Assembly: GCA_964360255.1 (NCBI GenBank)
Contig: CAYHVK010000012.1
Location: 62,001 to 126,000 of the forward strand
DNA: 64,000 nucleotides
Direction of reading: 5' to 3'
From: CAYHVK01 sp964360255
Lineage (GTDB): Bacteria; Bdellovibrionota; Bdellovibrionia; Bdellovibrionales; UBA1609
Shown here: positions 8,743-16,210 of the stretch, in pieces
Position numbering within the stretch: position 1 is the first letter of the stretch
Layout of the letters: each line of letters starts with the position of its first letter
Made by a program: the position numbers and the translations under genes
Notes under the pieces: model-generated
Databases searched by the model: none
Told to the model about the DNA's origin: nothing
Seen by the model: only the letters and a program-made list of their open reading frames with translations

Positions 8743-9129
8743 ATGCGATTCTTATATATTTTCGTAATGATTGGATTAGTGGGTTGCGCTGGAAAATCAG
8801 TACGACAGGAAGACGTAGAATCATGGAAAGGCGTCCAATTCAGCGAATTGGAATCTCATCCCGTATATTCCACCATGGAATTGAAAAAAACTGAGCTAAG
8901 CACAGGTGAAACACTATACGATTATGTAAACTCCAACACACATCAAACTCAAAAAAGTTGCTTTACTAACGCTTATGGCTACACGTCTTGCTCTGGCGGC
9001 GGAATGCAAACTGTGAAGTGCAATCACCAGTTTTTTGTTAAAAATAATGTTATCGTAAAATATCGACCACTCGGAGTCTGTTATACTGACTGCTCGAGGC
9101 GCCCAGAATCACGAACGTGCAAAAAGTGA
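8743..9129 (+). CDS. Small lipoprotein of unknown function
   Basis: The 128-residue protein starts with a lipoprotein signal (MRFLYIFVMIGLVGC, lipobox LVGC, Cys15) after a clear ribosome site (ATGGAGATACC). The mature part has a conserved-looking cysteine pattern (KSCFTNAYGYTSCSG, then VKCNHQFF and VCYTDCSRR), suggesting disulphides. It lies between two other island genes on the same strand. I know no family for it. Confidence 0.6.
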   Translation: MRFLYIFVMIGLVGCAGKSVRQEDVESWKGVQFSELESHPVYSTMELKKTELSTGETLYDYVNSNTHQTQKSCFTNAYGYTSCSGGGMQTVKCNHQFFVKNNVIVKYRPLGVCYTDCSRRPESRTCKK

Positions 9130-9140
9130 TGCACTAAGCG

Positions 9141-9734
9141 ATGGATTTTAAAAAACGCATCAAGGGTGTTATTACACAATCACTAGTACAAGCCATTCTT
9201 AATGATGTGAAGTACCGTGTTATGCCTCTTGGCATAGAAGAAGTTATACGGGAACTTAATACGCTTAGCGTAGACGAGTACCACCAGATGTCTTTGCCCC
9301 AAAGTCTTCGCAAATTGCCTGATTTTTTTGTAACTACAGCTGACCAAAAAGTAGGATGGCTTCTCGAAGTTAAATATAGAAAATGTTGGGATGACTCAGT
9401 CAAAAATGATCTTGGTTTGATTTTACAAGAACAAGTTAAGCTCTGGAGTCCGCTCCATATGGTTCTATTTGTCGGCGAACCCGCAAGACAGAATGACACG
9501 CCAGCATCATTCATTGGCACATGCAAACTCGTCATCGAAGAAGGACGACTTGGTATATTGAAAAAAGTGAATGGTGGCTTCAGTAAAGATAAAATGGAAT
9601 TCATTCCCTGGTCTCGTGTATATTGGTCACACTTCAATAGATTTCAAGATACCTTTCCTGGCGTAACAGACTCATGGGAACAGGAAACTCTAATCAAAAC
9701 CGTGCGGATGATGAAAAGCCTGTACGATCTTTAG
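9141..9734 (+). CDS. PD-(D/E)XK nuclease-like protein
   Basis: This 197-residue protein begins 11 bases after the preceding lipoprotein gene. It contains the pattern LPDFFVTTADQKVGWLLEVK (residues about 56-75), where PD, the later Glu and Lys (D...E-x-K) match the catalytic core of the PD-(D/E)XK fold found in restriction and repair nucleases. An alpha-helix-rich N-terminus precedes the core. The motif can be seen by eye but the fold is not proven. The next gene cluster (TIR and PIN-like) makes an anti-phage or DNA-processing role plausible. Confidence 0.5.
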   Translation: MDFKKRIKGVITQSLVQAILNDVKYRVMPLGIEEVIRELNTLSVDEYHQMSLPQSLRKLPDFFVTTADQKVGWLLEVKYRKCWDDSVKNDLGLILQEQVKLWSPLHMVLFVGEPARQNDTPASFIGTCKLVIEEGRLGILKKVNGGFSKDKMEFIPWSRVYWSHFNRFQDTFPGVTDSWEQETLIKTVRMMKSLYDL

Positions 9735-9826
9735 GATGCATCGTATTCACTCGCATCGGCTATTAACTTGCCGACTCTTGTAGCGACAAAATGTAAAATA
9801 TCTTTGGCTCATTTTAGCTAGTTTTA

Positions 9827-10510
9827 CTAGGGAGTGGCCAGCTCAGTCAGTTTTTTCGCGATGTTCATCATTGAATCTTCCGCTGTACTCAAGCCGCTTC
9901 TCGAGCCCAAAAGTGGGCTTACATTACGAAGATCTTCGTATGTAGTATTATGTACAATGGGCACTAAAAGGTCACGCGCTAATAAAGCAGAGAGCTCCTT
10001 TTCAGCGATGCCAGCAGATCTCACGCGTTCAAGAAACGCAGGAGTGACTAGAACAATACCAATACGCGAATTAGCCAAACCTTTATCAATCTCACGGAGA
10101 AGGCCCGAGCCAAGAACAACGTCTTTCTCGCTGAACCAAACCGTAACGTTCATCGATACAAGCAAGTCGTACAATTCTTTTGCTGACTCATTTCGATCAT
10201 CCCATGCGTGACAGAGAAAAATATCTCGAAGATCAGGCACCGTAGCTAGCTTCTCAAAATTCTCACGCACCGGAGTGAGCGTTTTCACTTCTGCAGTCGT
10301 GTAAACGACCGTTGATCCTGAACGAGACCAGCGCGGCCGAGAGCTTGTGGTAGTCGAGCTGCTTCGTGATGAAGAATAAGTTGGCGCGGGGGTGTACGAT
10401 GGACTGTAAGAATAAGAGCCATAGCTTCGGCCACGGCCACCGCACGCTGGACAATCTGCGCGCGCGCCAGAACTACGATGACCTCTTGAGGGGGCTGTGC
10501 ATCTTGCCAT
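9827..10510 (-). CDS. TIR-domain protein with N-terminal cysteine motif
   Basis: From the ATG at 10510 the product is 227 residues. A TTG 48 bases upstream is the only longer option, and the chosen start opens the motif MARCTAPSRGHRSSG followed by CPACGG, a pattern I associate with other TIR proteins. A Ser/Tyr/Thr-rich linker follows, and then a TIR domain: DIFLCHAWDDR (first strand), VWFSEKDVVLGSGL (BB-loop region), and EKEL holding the expected catalytic glutamate. Bacterial TIR domains often cleave NAD+ or make signalling nucleotides during anti-phage defence. The partner is unknown. It is divergent from the PIN-like gene. Confidence 0.72.
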   Translation of the reverse strand: MARCTAPSRGHRSSGARADCPACGGRGRSYGSYSYSPSYTPAPTYSSSRSSSTTTSSRPRWSRSGSTVVYTTAEVKTLTPVRENFEKLATVPDLRDIFLCHAWDDRNESAKELYDLLVSMNVTVWFSEKDVVLGSGLLREIDKGLANSRIGIVLVTPAFLERVRSAGIAEKELSALLARDLLVPIVHNTTYEDLRNVSPLLGSRSGLSTAEDSMMNIAKKLTELATP

Positions 10511-10626
10511 AACAGTTAAGATACCCTTTACCAGTGTGGTTCTCAAGGACTGCTGCAAAGCGACTACAGCCGCGCCAATAGCTTTTAATATGCTTGTGAT
10601 GAATTTTGACTGCGATAGAATTGTCT

Positions 10627-11610
10627 ATGGTTCGCCACGCTATTCTCTGCAAAGATCTTTTTTACGATACAGGCATCCTCAACAACGTCTTTAAGAAGAA
10701 GACGCCTGAGCGAGAACAAAAGTTTTGGTCGTCCCTCGACAAGTTGAACTATTTTATAAAAAAAGCACCCTTAACGATGTGTACAACCCAAACATTGCTT
10801 GAGCTAGTTGGTATTCCTGACAATAAAAGAGACATACTAAGTTGCGACCAAAAAATTCGAGACTCTGTTAAGAACTCAATACTGAAAATGGATTTTAGTA
10901 ACGCAAACCAAGGGCTTGCAAATTTATTTGATTATTTGATTCGCGAATACAGCAACTCAGAGTTGTACAATGCTGAAAATTTATTGAAACTTTTAAAAAA
11001 TGAGATGCGCTATGGCACCGATTACAGAAACTCAATTGCAGCGATATACGAAAATAACCTTAATGATAAGGCCGCTATTGAATCCCTCTATAAACGCTTT
11101 GCATTCAATTCGATCATTAACTTCCCCTATCAAGAATTAGGCTTATCAAAAGAAAATTTGAAAAAGATCGATCTTAGTCTTCTAAGCACAATGCGAAAAA
11201 TGATTACCGAAGACTACATCGGATATTCATTCGCTTCAGCTGGTGATCGTTGCCTGCGTCTCGCCTCTGAACTGACAGGTCAGAAGCTTGAAAAAATATA
11301 TGAAATCGGTGAAATGGGCGTCGATGCCGAAATTATGCACTACGCACTAGTTGGCAGTCATCAAGGCGGACAACTGAACGAGGTCGCTGTTTTTACCTGC
11401 GAAAAACTAGAGAAGTGGAAGAAGCGAATTCACCGTTACGGTGGTTTTTTGGCCTACCTACTTGAAAATGCAAATGTTTGTCTTTACCCAGGGGTTATTT
11501 ATTTCGTTAATCCAAGCACCGGAGAAATTGAATCCTATCTAAACGTGTACGATGAATTGAAGTCAGACCCGACGTGTTCATTTATTTTTCATCAAGACAG
11601 AGCAATTTGA
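10627..11610 (+). CDS. PIN-like domain protein (putative nuclease)
   Basis: The product is 327 residues from the ATG at 10627; a TTG at 10606 would add seven residues, and neither has a strong ribosome site. The N-terminus reads HAILCKDLFYDTGILNNVF, resembling the first strand and aspartate of PIN domains. A glutamate follows in TLLELVGI (about residue 63), and a late segment MGVDAEIMHYALVGS resembles the later PIN aspartate (DaeI...A). The middle is helical and of unknown type. If it is a PIN nuclease it would cut RNA. It starts about 115 bp from the divergent TIR gene. This assignment is tentative. Confidence 0.42.
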   Translation: MVRHAILCKDLFYDTGILNNVFKKKTPEREQKFWSSLDKLNYFIKKAPLTMCTTQTLLELVGIPDNKRDILSCDQKIRDSVKNSILKMDFSNANQGLANLFDYLIREYSNSELYNAENLLKLLKNEMRYGTDYRNSIAAIYENNLNDKAAIESLYKRFAFNSIINFPYQELGLSKENLKKIDLSLLSTMRKMITEDYIGYSFASAGDRCLRLASELTGQKLEKIYEIGEMGVDAEIMHYALVGSHQGGQLNEVAVFTCEKLEKWKKRIHRYGGFLAYLLENANVCLYPGVIYFVNPSTGEIESYLNVYDELKSDPTCSFIFHQDRAI

Positions 11611-11669
11611 CATAAAGATGATATTAATTGCTGGCCTAATCATTTTTGCTGAAACCAATTCGATCTGAC

Positions 11670-11884
11670 TGAGACTCGAGTCTCACTGGAGCGCGGCGTT
11701 GTGAGACTGTCTCTGAGACTCGTGAGACTCAAGCCCAAATTTGAGACTCATGGGTTTTTTAAAAATCTATTTACTGTCCAGCACTTAACAACATTTTGGA
11801 GTCTCACGCAGCCCTGGCATGGGCTTGCAATATAGAGTCTCAAACCCTTTCAAAGGAGATTTATGGGTAAAAGAATGAGACTCA
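11670..11884 (+). repeat. Array of TGAGACTC repeats in front of a small DNA-binding-like gene
   Basis: The core GAGACT/AGTCTC appears as a perfect 16-bp palindrome TGAGACTCGAGTCTCA (11670-11685) and then as further copies near 11701, 11714, 11722, 11742, 11799 (inverted), 11835 (inverted) and 11876 inside the first codons of the next gene. The copies have mixed orientation and uneven spacing, so this is not a CRISPR. It looks like an operator, iteron or partition-type array for the protein encoded at 11863-12165. Confidence 0.7.
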
Positions 11885-12165
11885 ACCTAGCCGATGAAGC
11901 TTGCGAGCTTCTTAACACTTATACGACCGAGGCCAATGCAGGCTTTAAACAAGGCCGCATTTCAAAAACAGATGTGCTTAACGAAATCATCTTATCGACT
12001 AAAGTTGAAATAGATGGGCTTCGAGCGAAACACATAGATGTCCGCAAATCACTGCGTTTATTGTCAGAAGAAAAACAAATCGATGTTCACTCAGCACTCC
12101 ACGCACTCATCGAAATAAAAAATCAGAGTGCCAAAGCCAATCGACGAGAGACCAAAAAGATATAG
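11863..12165 (+). CDS. Small ribbon-helix-helix-like DNA-binding protein (putative)
   Basis: The 100-residue product starts KRMRLNLADEACELL, a basic beta-strand-like segment followed by two predicted helices including GRISKTDVLNEIIL, which resembles a ribbon-helix-helix core. The C-terminus is Lys/Arg-rich. The start ATG follows AAAGGAG. The gene stands directly downstream of the TGAGACTC array and its own first codons carry one copy, so autoregulation or a role in element maintenance is likely. The fold assignment is by eye. Confidence 0.5.
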   Translation: MGKRMRLNLADEACELLNTYTTEANAGFKQGRISKTDVLNEIILSTKVEIDGLRAKHIDVRKSLRLLSEEKQIDVHSALHALIEIKNQSAKANRRETKKI

Positions 12166-12245
12166 AGCTTACCATATAGCAAACTACTAAAAATTTCGTT
12201 TCAACTTTTACACTTTTCTTAAACGAATCAATTAATTACCAGGGG

Positions 12246-12356
12246 CCTCCCGTTAACATCGCCGTCTCTAAAGGTCCGTGACTCCACTCCAACAACATCT
12301 GGTGATGTTTTATGTTGAAGTGGAGTCACGGACACGACGACGAAGTTAACGGGAGG
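12246..12356 (+). repeat. Long two-arm inverted repeat (about 110 bp hairpin)
   Basis: Outer arms CCTCCCGTTAAC (12246-12257) and GTTAACGGGAGG (12345-12356) are perfect complements. Inner arms at 12274-12294 and 12313-12333 pair over 21 bases with one mismatch, and a small inner AACATC/GATGTT pair closes the loop. The spacers between outer and inner arms are unequal. It lies between the repeat-associated regulator and the integrase operon. It could be an element-specific origin, transfer or recombination site, or a structured RNA. Confidence 0.75.
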
Positions 12357-12379
12357 ATAATTTTAATAAGGAATGAAGA

Positions 12380-12538
12380 ATGACACAGAGGAAGACAGAA
12401 GAAGATATTTATAGAAAGCCTGAGCTAGAAGATTTAAGATCAGAGTGCAATTTATTGATCTTTGAAAAAAGAATAGCTCATGAACAAGATAGACTTGAGC
12501 GGCTGATTGCTCTTCCGACAACGACAAGGAGAGTATAA
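12380..12538 (+). CDS. 52-residue protein translationally coupled to the integrase
   Basis: The frame from the ATG at 12380 (after AATAAGGAATG) encodes a highly charged, helical 52-residue protein (starting MTQRKTEEDIYRKPELEDLR). Its stop TAA (12536-12538) shares its last base with the integrase ATG at 12538, so translation is probably coupled. Position and size would suit an excisionase or integrase modulator, but no family is recognisable. Confidence 0.5.
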   Translation: MTQRKTEEDIYRKPELEDLRSECNLLIFEKRIAHEQDRLERLIALPTTTRRV

Positions 12539-13791
12539 TGCCGCAAAAAATAATTTTAGATAACGGAGTCGAAACACTCCAAATTAACGTATCTGTACGC
12601 TGTAAAGATCATCCTGGTGGTAGAGTTCAGCTCAAGAGACGGTACAAGGGGGTCACTTTAGGTTCCCCTCGGGCCCAGTCGCTTGAGCGCGCGTTACTTC
12701 AGGAAGCTAATCAAGAAAAGGCGCAAAGAGAGACTCAAGGTAAAACTTGGGAAGTTCTTTTGGATCTTTATGAAGTTCACACTGCACCCTTAGCTCGCAG
12801 TGGCGAATGGTGCCAGAGCCGACAAACTTTTGATGAAGCCATTCGGTCTTTAAGAAAATGGACGACACCTTGGTATGACGAAGTCGCAGCAAGAATTGGG
12901 TCTGGTGATGTGACGAAGCTGCTCCACCGCATGAAAGAAGATGGGTGCGCTGAAGCGACTCTTCAGAAGATGCGGGCCGATGTGAAGAAGGTCTTTGAAT
13001 TTGGTTTCATGCACGAACACGTTCGCGGCATGAGACAAAGCCCAACCGTTGGAGTGACAATTAAATCTCGCAAAAGAATGCGGACTGAAATTCTTCGGGA
13101 CGATGAGATTGTTAAGCTTCTCTCTTACGCCCTCCAGTATGAACCCGTTTGGTATTTTATTTGGGCCTTCGCAGTTTATACAGGTTGCCGAAACGGAGAG
13201 CTCTACGCCCTTAAATGGTCAGACATTAACTTCAAAGAACGAATGATTACGGTACAACGCTCGTACAACAAAAAGTTCAAAGAAGAAAAATGCACAAAGA
13301 CCGGAGAATGGCGACATGTCTCGATCTGCGAACCACTTTGGGAGATCGTTCAGCAACTGAAAGACCGTCATGACCACGATGTCGCAAGAAATGAATGCAA
13401 TCATGTGGGTTACGTTCTGCCGCGACCAGGGCGATGGCAAAACGGCGAACAAGCCAGTAAGCTCAGACAATTTTGTGAAGAAATAGGCATTACGCCCGTC
13501 TGCTTTCACACTTTAAGAGCCTGCTTTGCAACCGAACTGCTCAAGCGTGGAGTTTCAGTGCCCGCTGTAATGAGGGCCGGAGGTTGGACGACGATAAAGA
13601 CGATGATGCATTATGTGCGACTCGCAGGGGTCGATGATAAAGGCATCACTGATCCGCTGGATTACAGATCAAAAGACCCGACAGAAGCCAATAAAACGCT
13701 CATGGCCGCTGTGGGCGACAAGTTTAATGATGTTCATGAAGCTGTGGTGATTCCGCTAAAAGCGCGGAATTATCCGCATCGGTGGAGGTAG
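12538..13791 (+). CDS. Tyrosine-type site-specific integrase
   Basis: The 417-residue protein has an N-terminal arm-binding-like region, a core-binding SAM-like domain (about 70-165) and a catalytic domain with all key residues: Arg218 (YTGCRNGE), Lys254 (TKTGEWRH), His324 and Arg327 (FHTLR), Trp350 (GGWTTIKTM) and Tyr359 (MMHYVRL). It would integrate and excise the island at the 3' end of tRNA-fMet. It has a good ribosome site (AAGGAGAG) and is coupled to the 52-residue frame. An att-like sequence follows 68 bases after the stop, placing the integrase at the right end of island A. Confidence 0.92.
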   Translation: MPQKIILDNGVETLQINVSVRCKDHPGGRVQLKRRYKGVTLGSPRAQSLERALLQEANQEKAQRETQGKTWEVLLDLYEVHTAPLARSGEWCQSRQTFDEAIRSLRKWTTPWYDEVAARIGSGDVTKLLHRMKEDGCAEATLQKMRADVKKVFEFGFMHEHVRGMRQSPTVGVTIKSRKRMRTEILRDDEIVKLLSYALQYEPVWYFIWAFAVYTGCRNGELYALKWSDINFKERMITVQRSYNKKFKEEKCTKTGEWRHVSICEPLWEIVQQLKDRHDHDVARNECNHVGYVLPRPGRWQNGEQASKLRQFCEEIGITPVCFHTLRACFATELLKRGVSVPAVMRAGGWTTIKTMMHYVRLAGVDDKGITDPLDYRSKDPTEANKTLMAAVGDKFNDVHEAVVIPLKARNYPHRWR

Positions 13792-13858
13792 TGGCTTTAC
13801 AGCTACTACCTGGTTTTTAAAGGCTCTAAGCCCTTAAAATGACTTAAAACCGCTAGAT

Positions 13859-13886
13859 GCAACCAATTTTCGATTCGCAGAATTGG
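13859..13886 (+). repeat. Internal att-like site between islands A and B
   Basis: The sequence GCAACCAATTTTCG is identical to the att core at 6728-6741, followed by a diverged spacer and AATTGG, again giving a CCAATT...AATTGG inverted repeat. Its flank (AAAACAGAAATCAC) resembles the flank right of attL. It lies 68 bases after the integrase stop, where the right end of island A should be. Confidence 0.6.
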
Positions 13887-13967
13887 TAAAAAACAGAAAT
13901 CACTAAAAATGCTAAACACTTAAAATCACTGAGAAGAGCTTCGCTCGCTCAAGTTCGACATTTCGCC

Positions 13968-14030
13968 AAATTTCACGAAATTTCGGCGGTTTGCTACTTC
14001 GATGCTACTTTTTTGCTACACGCTTGCTAC
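13968..14030 (+). promoter_or_regulatory. Inverted repeat and four TGCTAC repeats (candidate arm sites of island B)
   Basis: AAATTTC-AC-GAAATTT (13968-13983) is followed by TGCTAC at 13992-13997, 14003-14008, 14014-14019 and 14025-14030. The distance to the att-like site mirrors the GTGGCTGC cluster beyond attL, so these may be integrase or excisionase sites. This is inference from layout. Confidence 0.4.
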
Positions 14031-14173
14031 TTGCGATTCGGGTTTTCTCGAAGGGATATGGCACAGCGGCTGCAACGTATTGCCTGTTAGCGCTAGAGTT
14101 CAACGTCTTCTTTCTGTTGTACAGACGATGCCCTTTTGCGGCTCTTTCATTGAAACTTATAAAGGGTTTACTT

Positions 14174-15706
14174 ATGAAAACATTGAACAAAATTGTAGCT
14201 CTACAACTTCTAGCTGTTCTAGCCCTAAGCCAATTTGGCTGCGGCAAATCCAAGTCAAAGGGTAGCGATCATACTGTACAAATCCGAATCAAGCCCCGTA
14301 CCTCTGATCAGGCCCAATATACGGCTAGCGAACCGTTGGCAACTGACGCGCTCACCGACGACCGTAAAGCACTCGCAGAAAAAATCAATAAAGGCGAAGC
14401 TGTTAGCTTTAGTGAAATCACTGAATTATTTATTTTGGATCATGCTGACGAATTTATTCGCCTAACCAACACCGATAAAAATGACCGGCTAATTCTTCAC
14501 GATGAAATATTCGTGTTAGCTGAACAGACAAAAAACATGGCTCCACTTAAGAAAAAAGCAGCCTACGAAAAAGTGCTCGAAGACCGCGCTGAAGGCAAAA
14601 AAATCGTTTATCAAAAAGACGCCGTTACAATGATGCATGTGACTCTCCGCGGAGAGATGCAATGCTTTTCAGGCACTAGCCTCTACCTCGCTGTAACTCG
14701 TTTTAATTCGTCTGTAGCGGATTATCGAAAAGAAAACTATGTAGTTATCATCGAACCTGGCCACGTCTTACCTGGTAAAATGGTTTTAACTGAAGGCGGC
14801 TATCGACTTTTAGGAATTGAAACAACAGGCATAGGTGACGCAATTAAAGATATGGGCCTTGCTAAAAATTTGAGCGGCCCAAAACGTGTTATTGATGCTG
14901 AACATTTTGTTTTGGCGAAAGTATTAGAAAAGTCTCTTTCAGGGGCCAAAGGCGAATCCTTCCTTGCAAAGGCATTGCAAGAAGCAGCTATAAAATATGA
15001 TCTACCTCTCGAAAAGTTAGAACTTGCTGTCGCTGCAAAAAAGAAACAACCGATCGGACCTGTACCGGATGGCTATGTGCTTAAAGGTGGCTCTGCCGGA
15101 AAATCTGATTTGAATTCAACTCTCTTCTCATTTTCTCCGGCCATTTTACCTGCTGAAGCGATGGCCCGTCGGGAAATCGGCGAAACCGCTGAAAGCATAG
15201 AGGTAAAAGTCGGTCAGCAAGTGACCCAAAACTCACCGCAGATAATTCCCGTAACTTCAATTCCATCAAATCCAGAATCCGCTAACTCAAGCAGTACTGG
15301 ACAGCTTAAGGCGATCAGCGAAGATAAAATTGAAGTCACCCTTTCTCTCAATTGGCCTGCAAGTTCAATATCTGATGAACCTTTTGAACCGCTAAAACTT
15401 GAAATAAAGGTGCCTGCGTTTGCTGCAAAACATCGAGAGTTACCTGAGGGCACCATTACTGTAAATCTAAGCAAAAGTTTGTTTAGCAATTCAGTGGGGC
15501 TTATTAGATTAGATTTCTATGATAATAATTATAGATATCAGTTTCAAATTGATGCCGAATGGATGAACAAAATTAGACGTGGCGAAGCCCATTGTTACGG
15601 CGACGTTGGGCGATTGTCGTTTTCTGAACATGAACGCAGTACAAAACAACTAGGGGCTTCACTTCGGCTTTTTGCTGCTCCTTGTGAACAGAAAGCTTCT
15701 CGTTAG
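14174..15706 (+). CDS. Large lipoprotein of unknown function (cargo of island B)
   Basis: I set the start at the ATG at 14174, preceded by AAAGGG, which opens a lipoprotein signal (MKTLNKIVALQLLAVLALSQ, then FGC with the lipid-bearing cysteine). This gives 510 residues. An in-frame ATG at 13991 would add 61 residues in front of the signal and is unlikely. The body is soluble, with a central Lys/Glu-rich region and a C-terminal half richer in beta-strand-like sequence, including two cysteines near the end. I recognise no domain. It is the only intact gene of island B. Confidence 0.6.
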   Translation: MKTLNKIVALQLLAVLALSQFGCGKSKSKGSDHTVQIRIKPRTSDQAQYTASEPLATDALTDDRKALAEKINKGEAVSFSEITELFILDHADEFIRLTNTDKNDRLILHDEIFVLAEQTKNMAPLKKKAAYEKVLEDRAEGKKIVYQKDAVTMMHVTLRGEMQCFSGTSLYLAVTRFNSSVADYRKENYVVIIEPGHVLPGKMVLTEGGYRLLGIETTGIGDAIKDMGLAKNLSGPKRVIDAEHFVLAKVLEKSLSGAKGESFLAKALQEAAIKYDLPLEKLELAVAAKKKQPIGPVPDGYVLKGGSAGKSDLNSTLFSFSPAILPAEAMARREIGETAESIEVKVGQQVTQNSPQIIPVTSIPSNPESANSSSTGQLKAISEDKIEVTLSLNWPASSISDEPFEPLKLEIKVPAFAAKHRELPEGTITVNLSKSLFSNSVGLIRLDFYDNNYRYQFQIDAEWMNKIRRGEAHCYGDVGRLSFSEHERSTKQLGASLRLFAAPCEQKASR

Positions 15707-15770
15707 AAATAACTTTGGGTAGCAACCATTTGATTCATCAACTAACGAATACATCTCAAAAATAAATGGC

Positions 15771-15953
15771 CTATTTTATATTTGAAAGATGAGGGAATGT
15801 TCGCAAATGCGCTTTCACTTGCTGAAGATGAGTTGCACTTCCAACCGGATCAACAAATGGAAAGGCATCTCCCACGAGCGCGCTGAAATGATTAATATCG
15901 ACTGTTCGACAAATACCAAATGCTACATCGGCGAATGTGAATGCCACATCGTT
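15771..15953 (-). pseudogene. Fragment of a decayed gene on the reverse strand
   Basis: Reading the reverse strand gives about 60 codons of protein-like sequence (LNDVAFTFADVAFGICRTVD and later QQVKAHLRTFPHLSNIK) ending in TAG at 15771-15773, with a stop just upstream and no start. It abuts the integrase remnant. The parent family is not clear to me. Confidence 0.3.
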
Positions 15954-16165
15954 TAGCGATCTCTATTCACGCTCCCAACGAAAATCAACATCAGGACCTG
16001 TTCCAGATGATTTGACGGCTTTCTTGAAAGCCTTAAAAATTCAAAGAGGTTCTGAAGAATCAGTTCTGCCAAGGCTGCAAGAGTGGGAAGATGGCTATCA
16101 AGCGCAGATAACGAGAGACTTTTGTGCGGGAATCGGAATTACAGAAGTTAAGTTCCACGACTTAC
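15937..16165 (+). pseudogene. Truncated tyrosine integrase fragment
   Basis: The frame reads into ESVLPRLQEWEDGYQAQITR and then DFCAGIGITEVKFHDL, which aligns by eye with QFCEEIGITPVCFHTLRACF of the island A integrase and stops one residue before the catalytic arginine. Upstream catalytic parts and the downstream Tyr region are missing. Right after FHDL the DNA becomes the 43-bp att repeat, so a deletion has joined the middle of an integrase gene to the attachment site. This is the dead integrase of island B. Confidence 0.7.
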
Positions 16166-16208
16166 CCGGCCCCCGCAACCAATTTTCAGTCTTCGTAAAT
16201 TGGATTTA
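16166..16208 (+). repeat. attR: distal copy of the 43-bp attachment repeat
   Basis: It matches 6719-6761 at 42 of 43 positions and repeats the last 16 bases of tRNA-fMet without the rest of the tRNA. The resident MarR gene stops three bases beyond it (16211), so the insertion sits just outside that gene. Confidence 0.85.
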
Positions 16209-16210
16209 GC

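Noticed and set aside
11670..11884. Repeat array as a CRISPR
   Set aside because: Units are only 8 bp, of mixed orientation and uneven spacing, with no cas genes.
13991..14173. Upstream extension of the 510-residue lipoprotein
   Set aside because: It crosses the TGCTAC repeats and would put 61 residues before a clear lipoprotein signal.
16150..16208. Second tRNA gene at attR
   Set aside because: Only the last 16 bases of the tRNA are present; no acceptor, D or anticodon stem precedes them.
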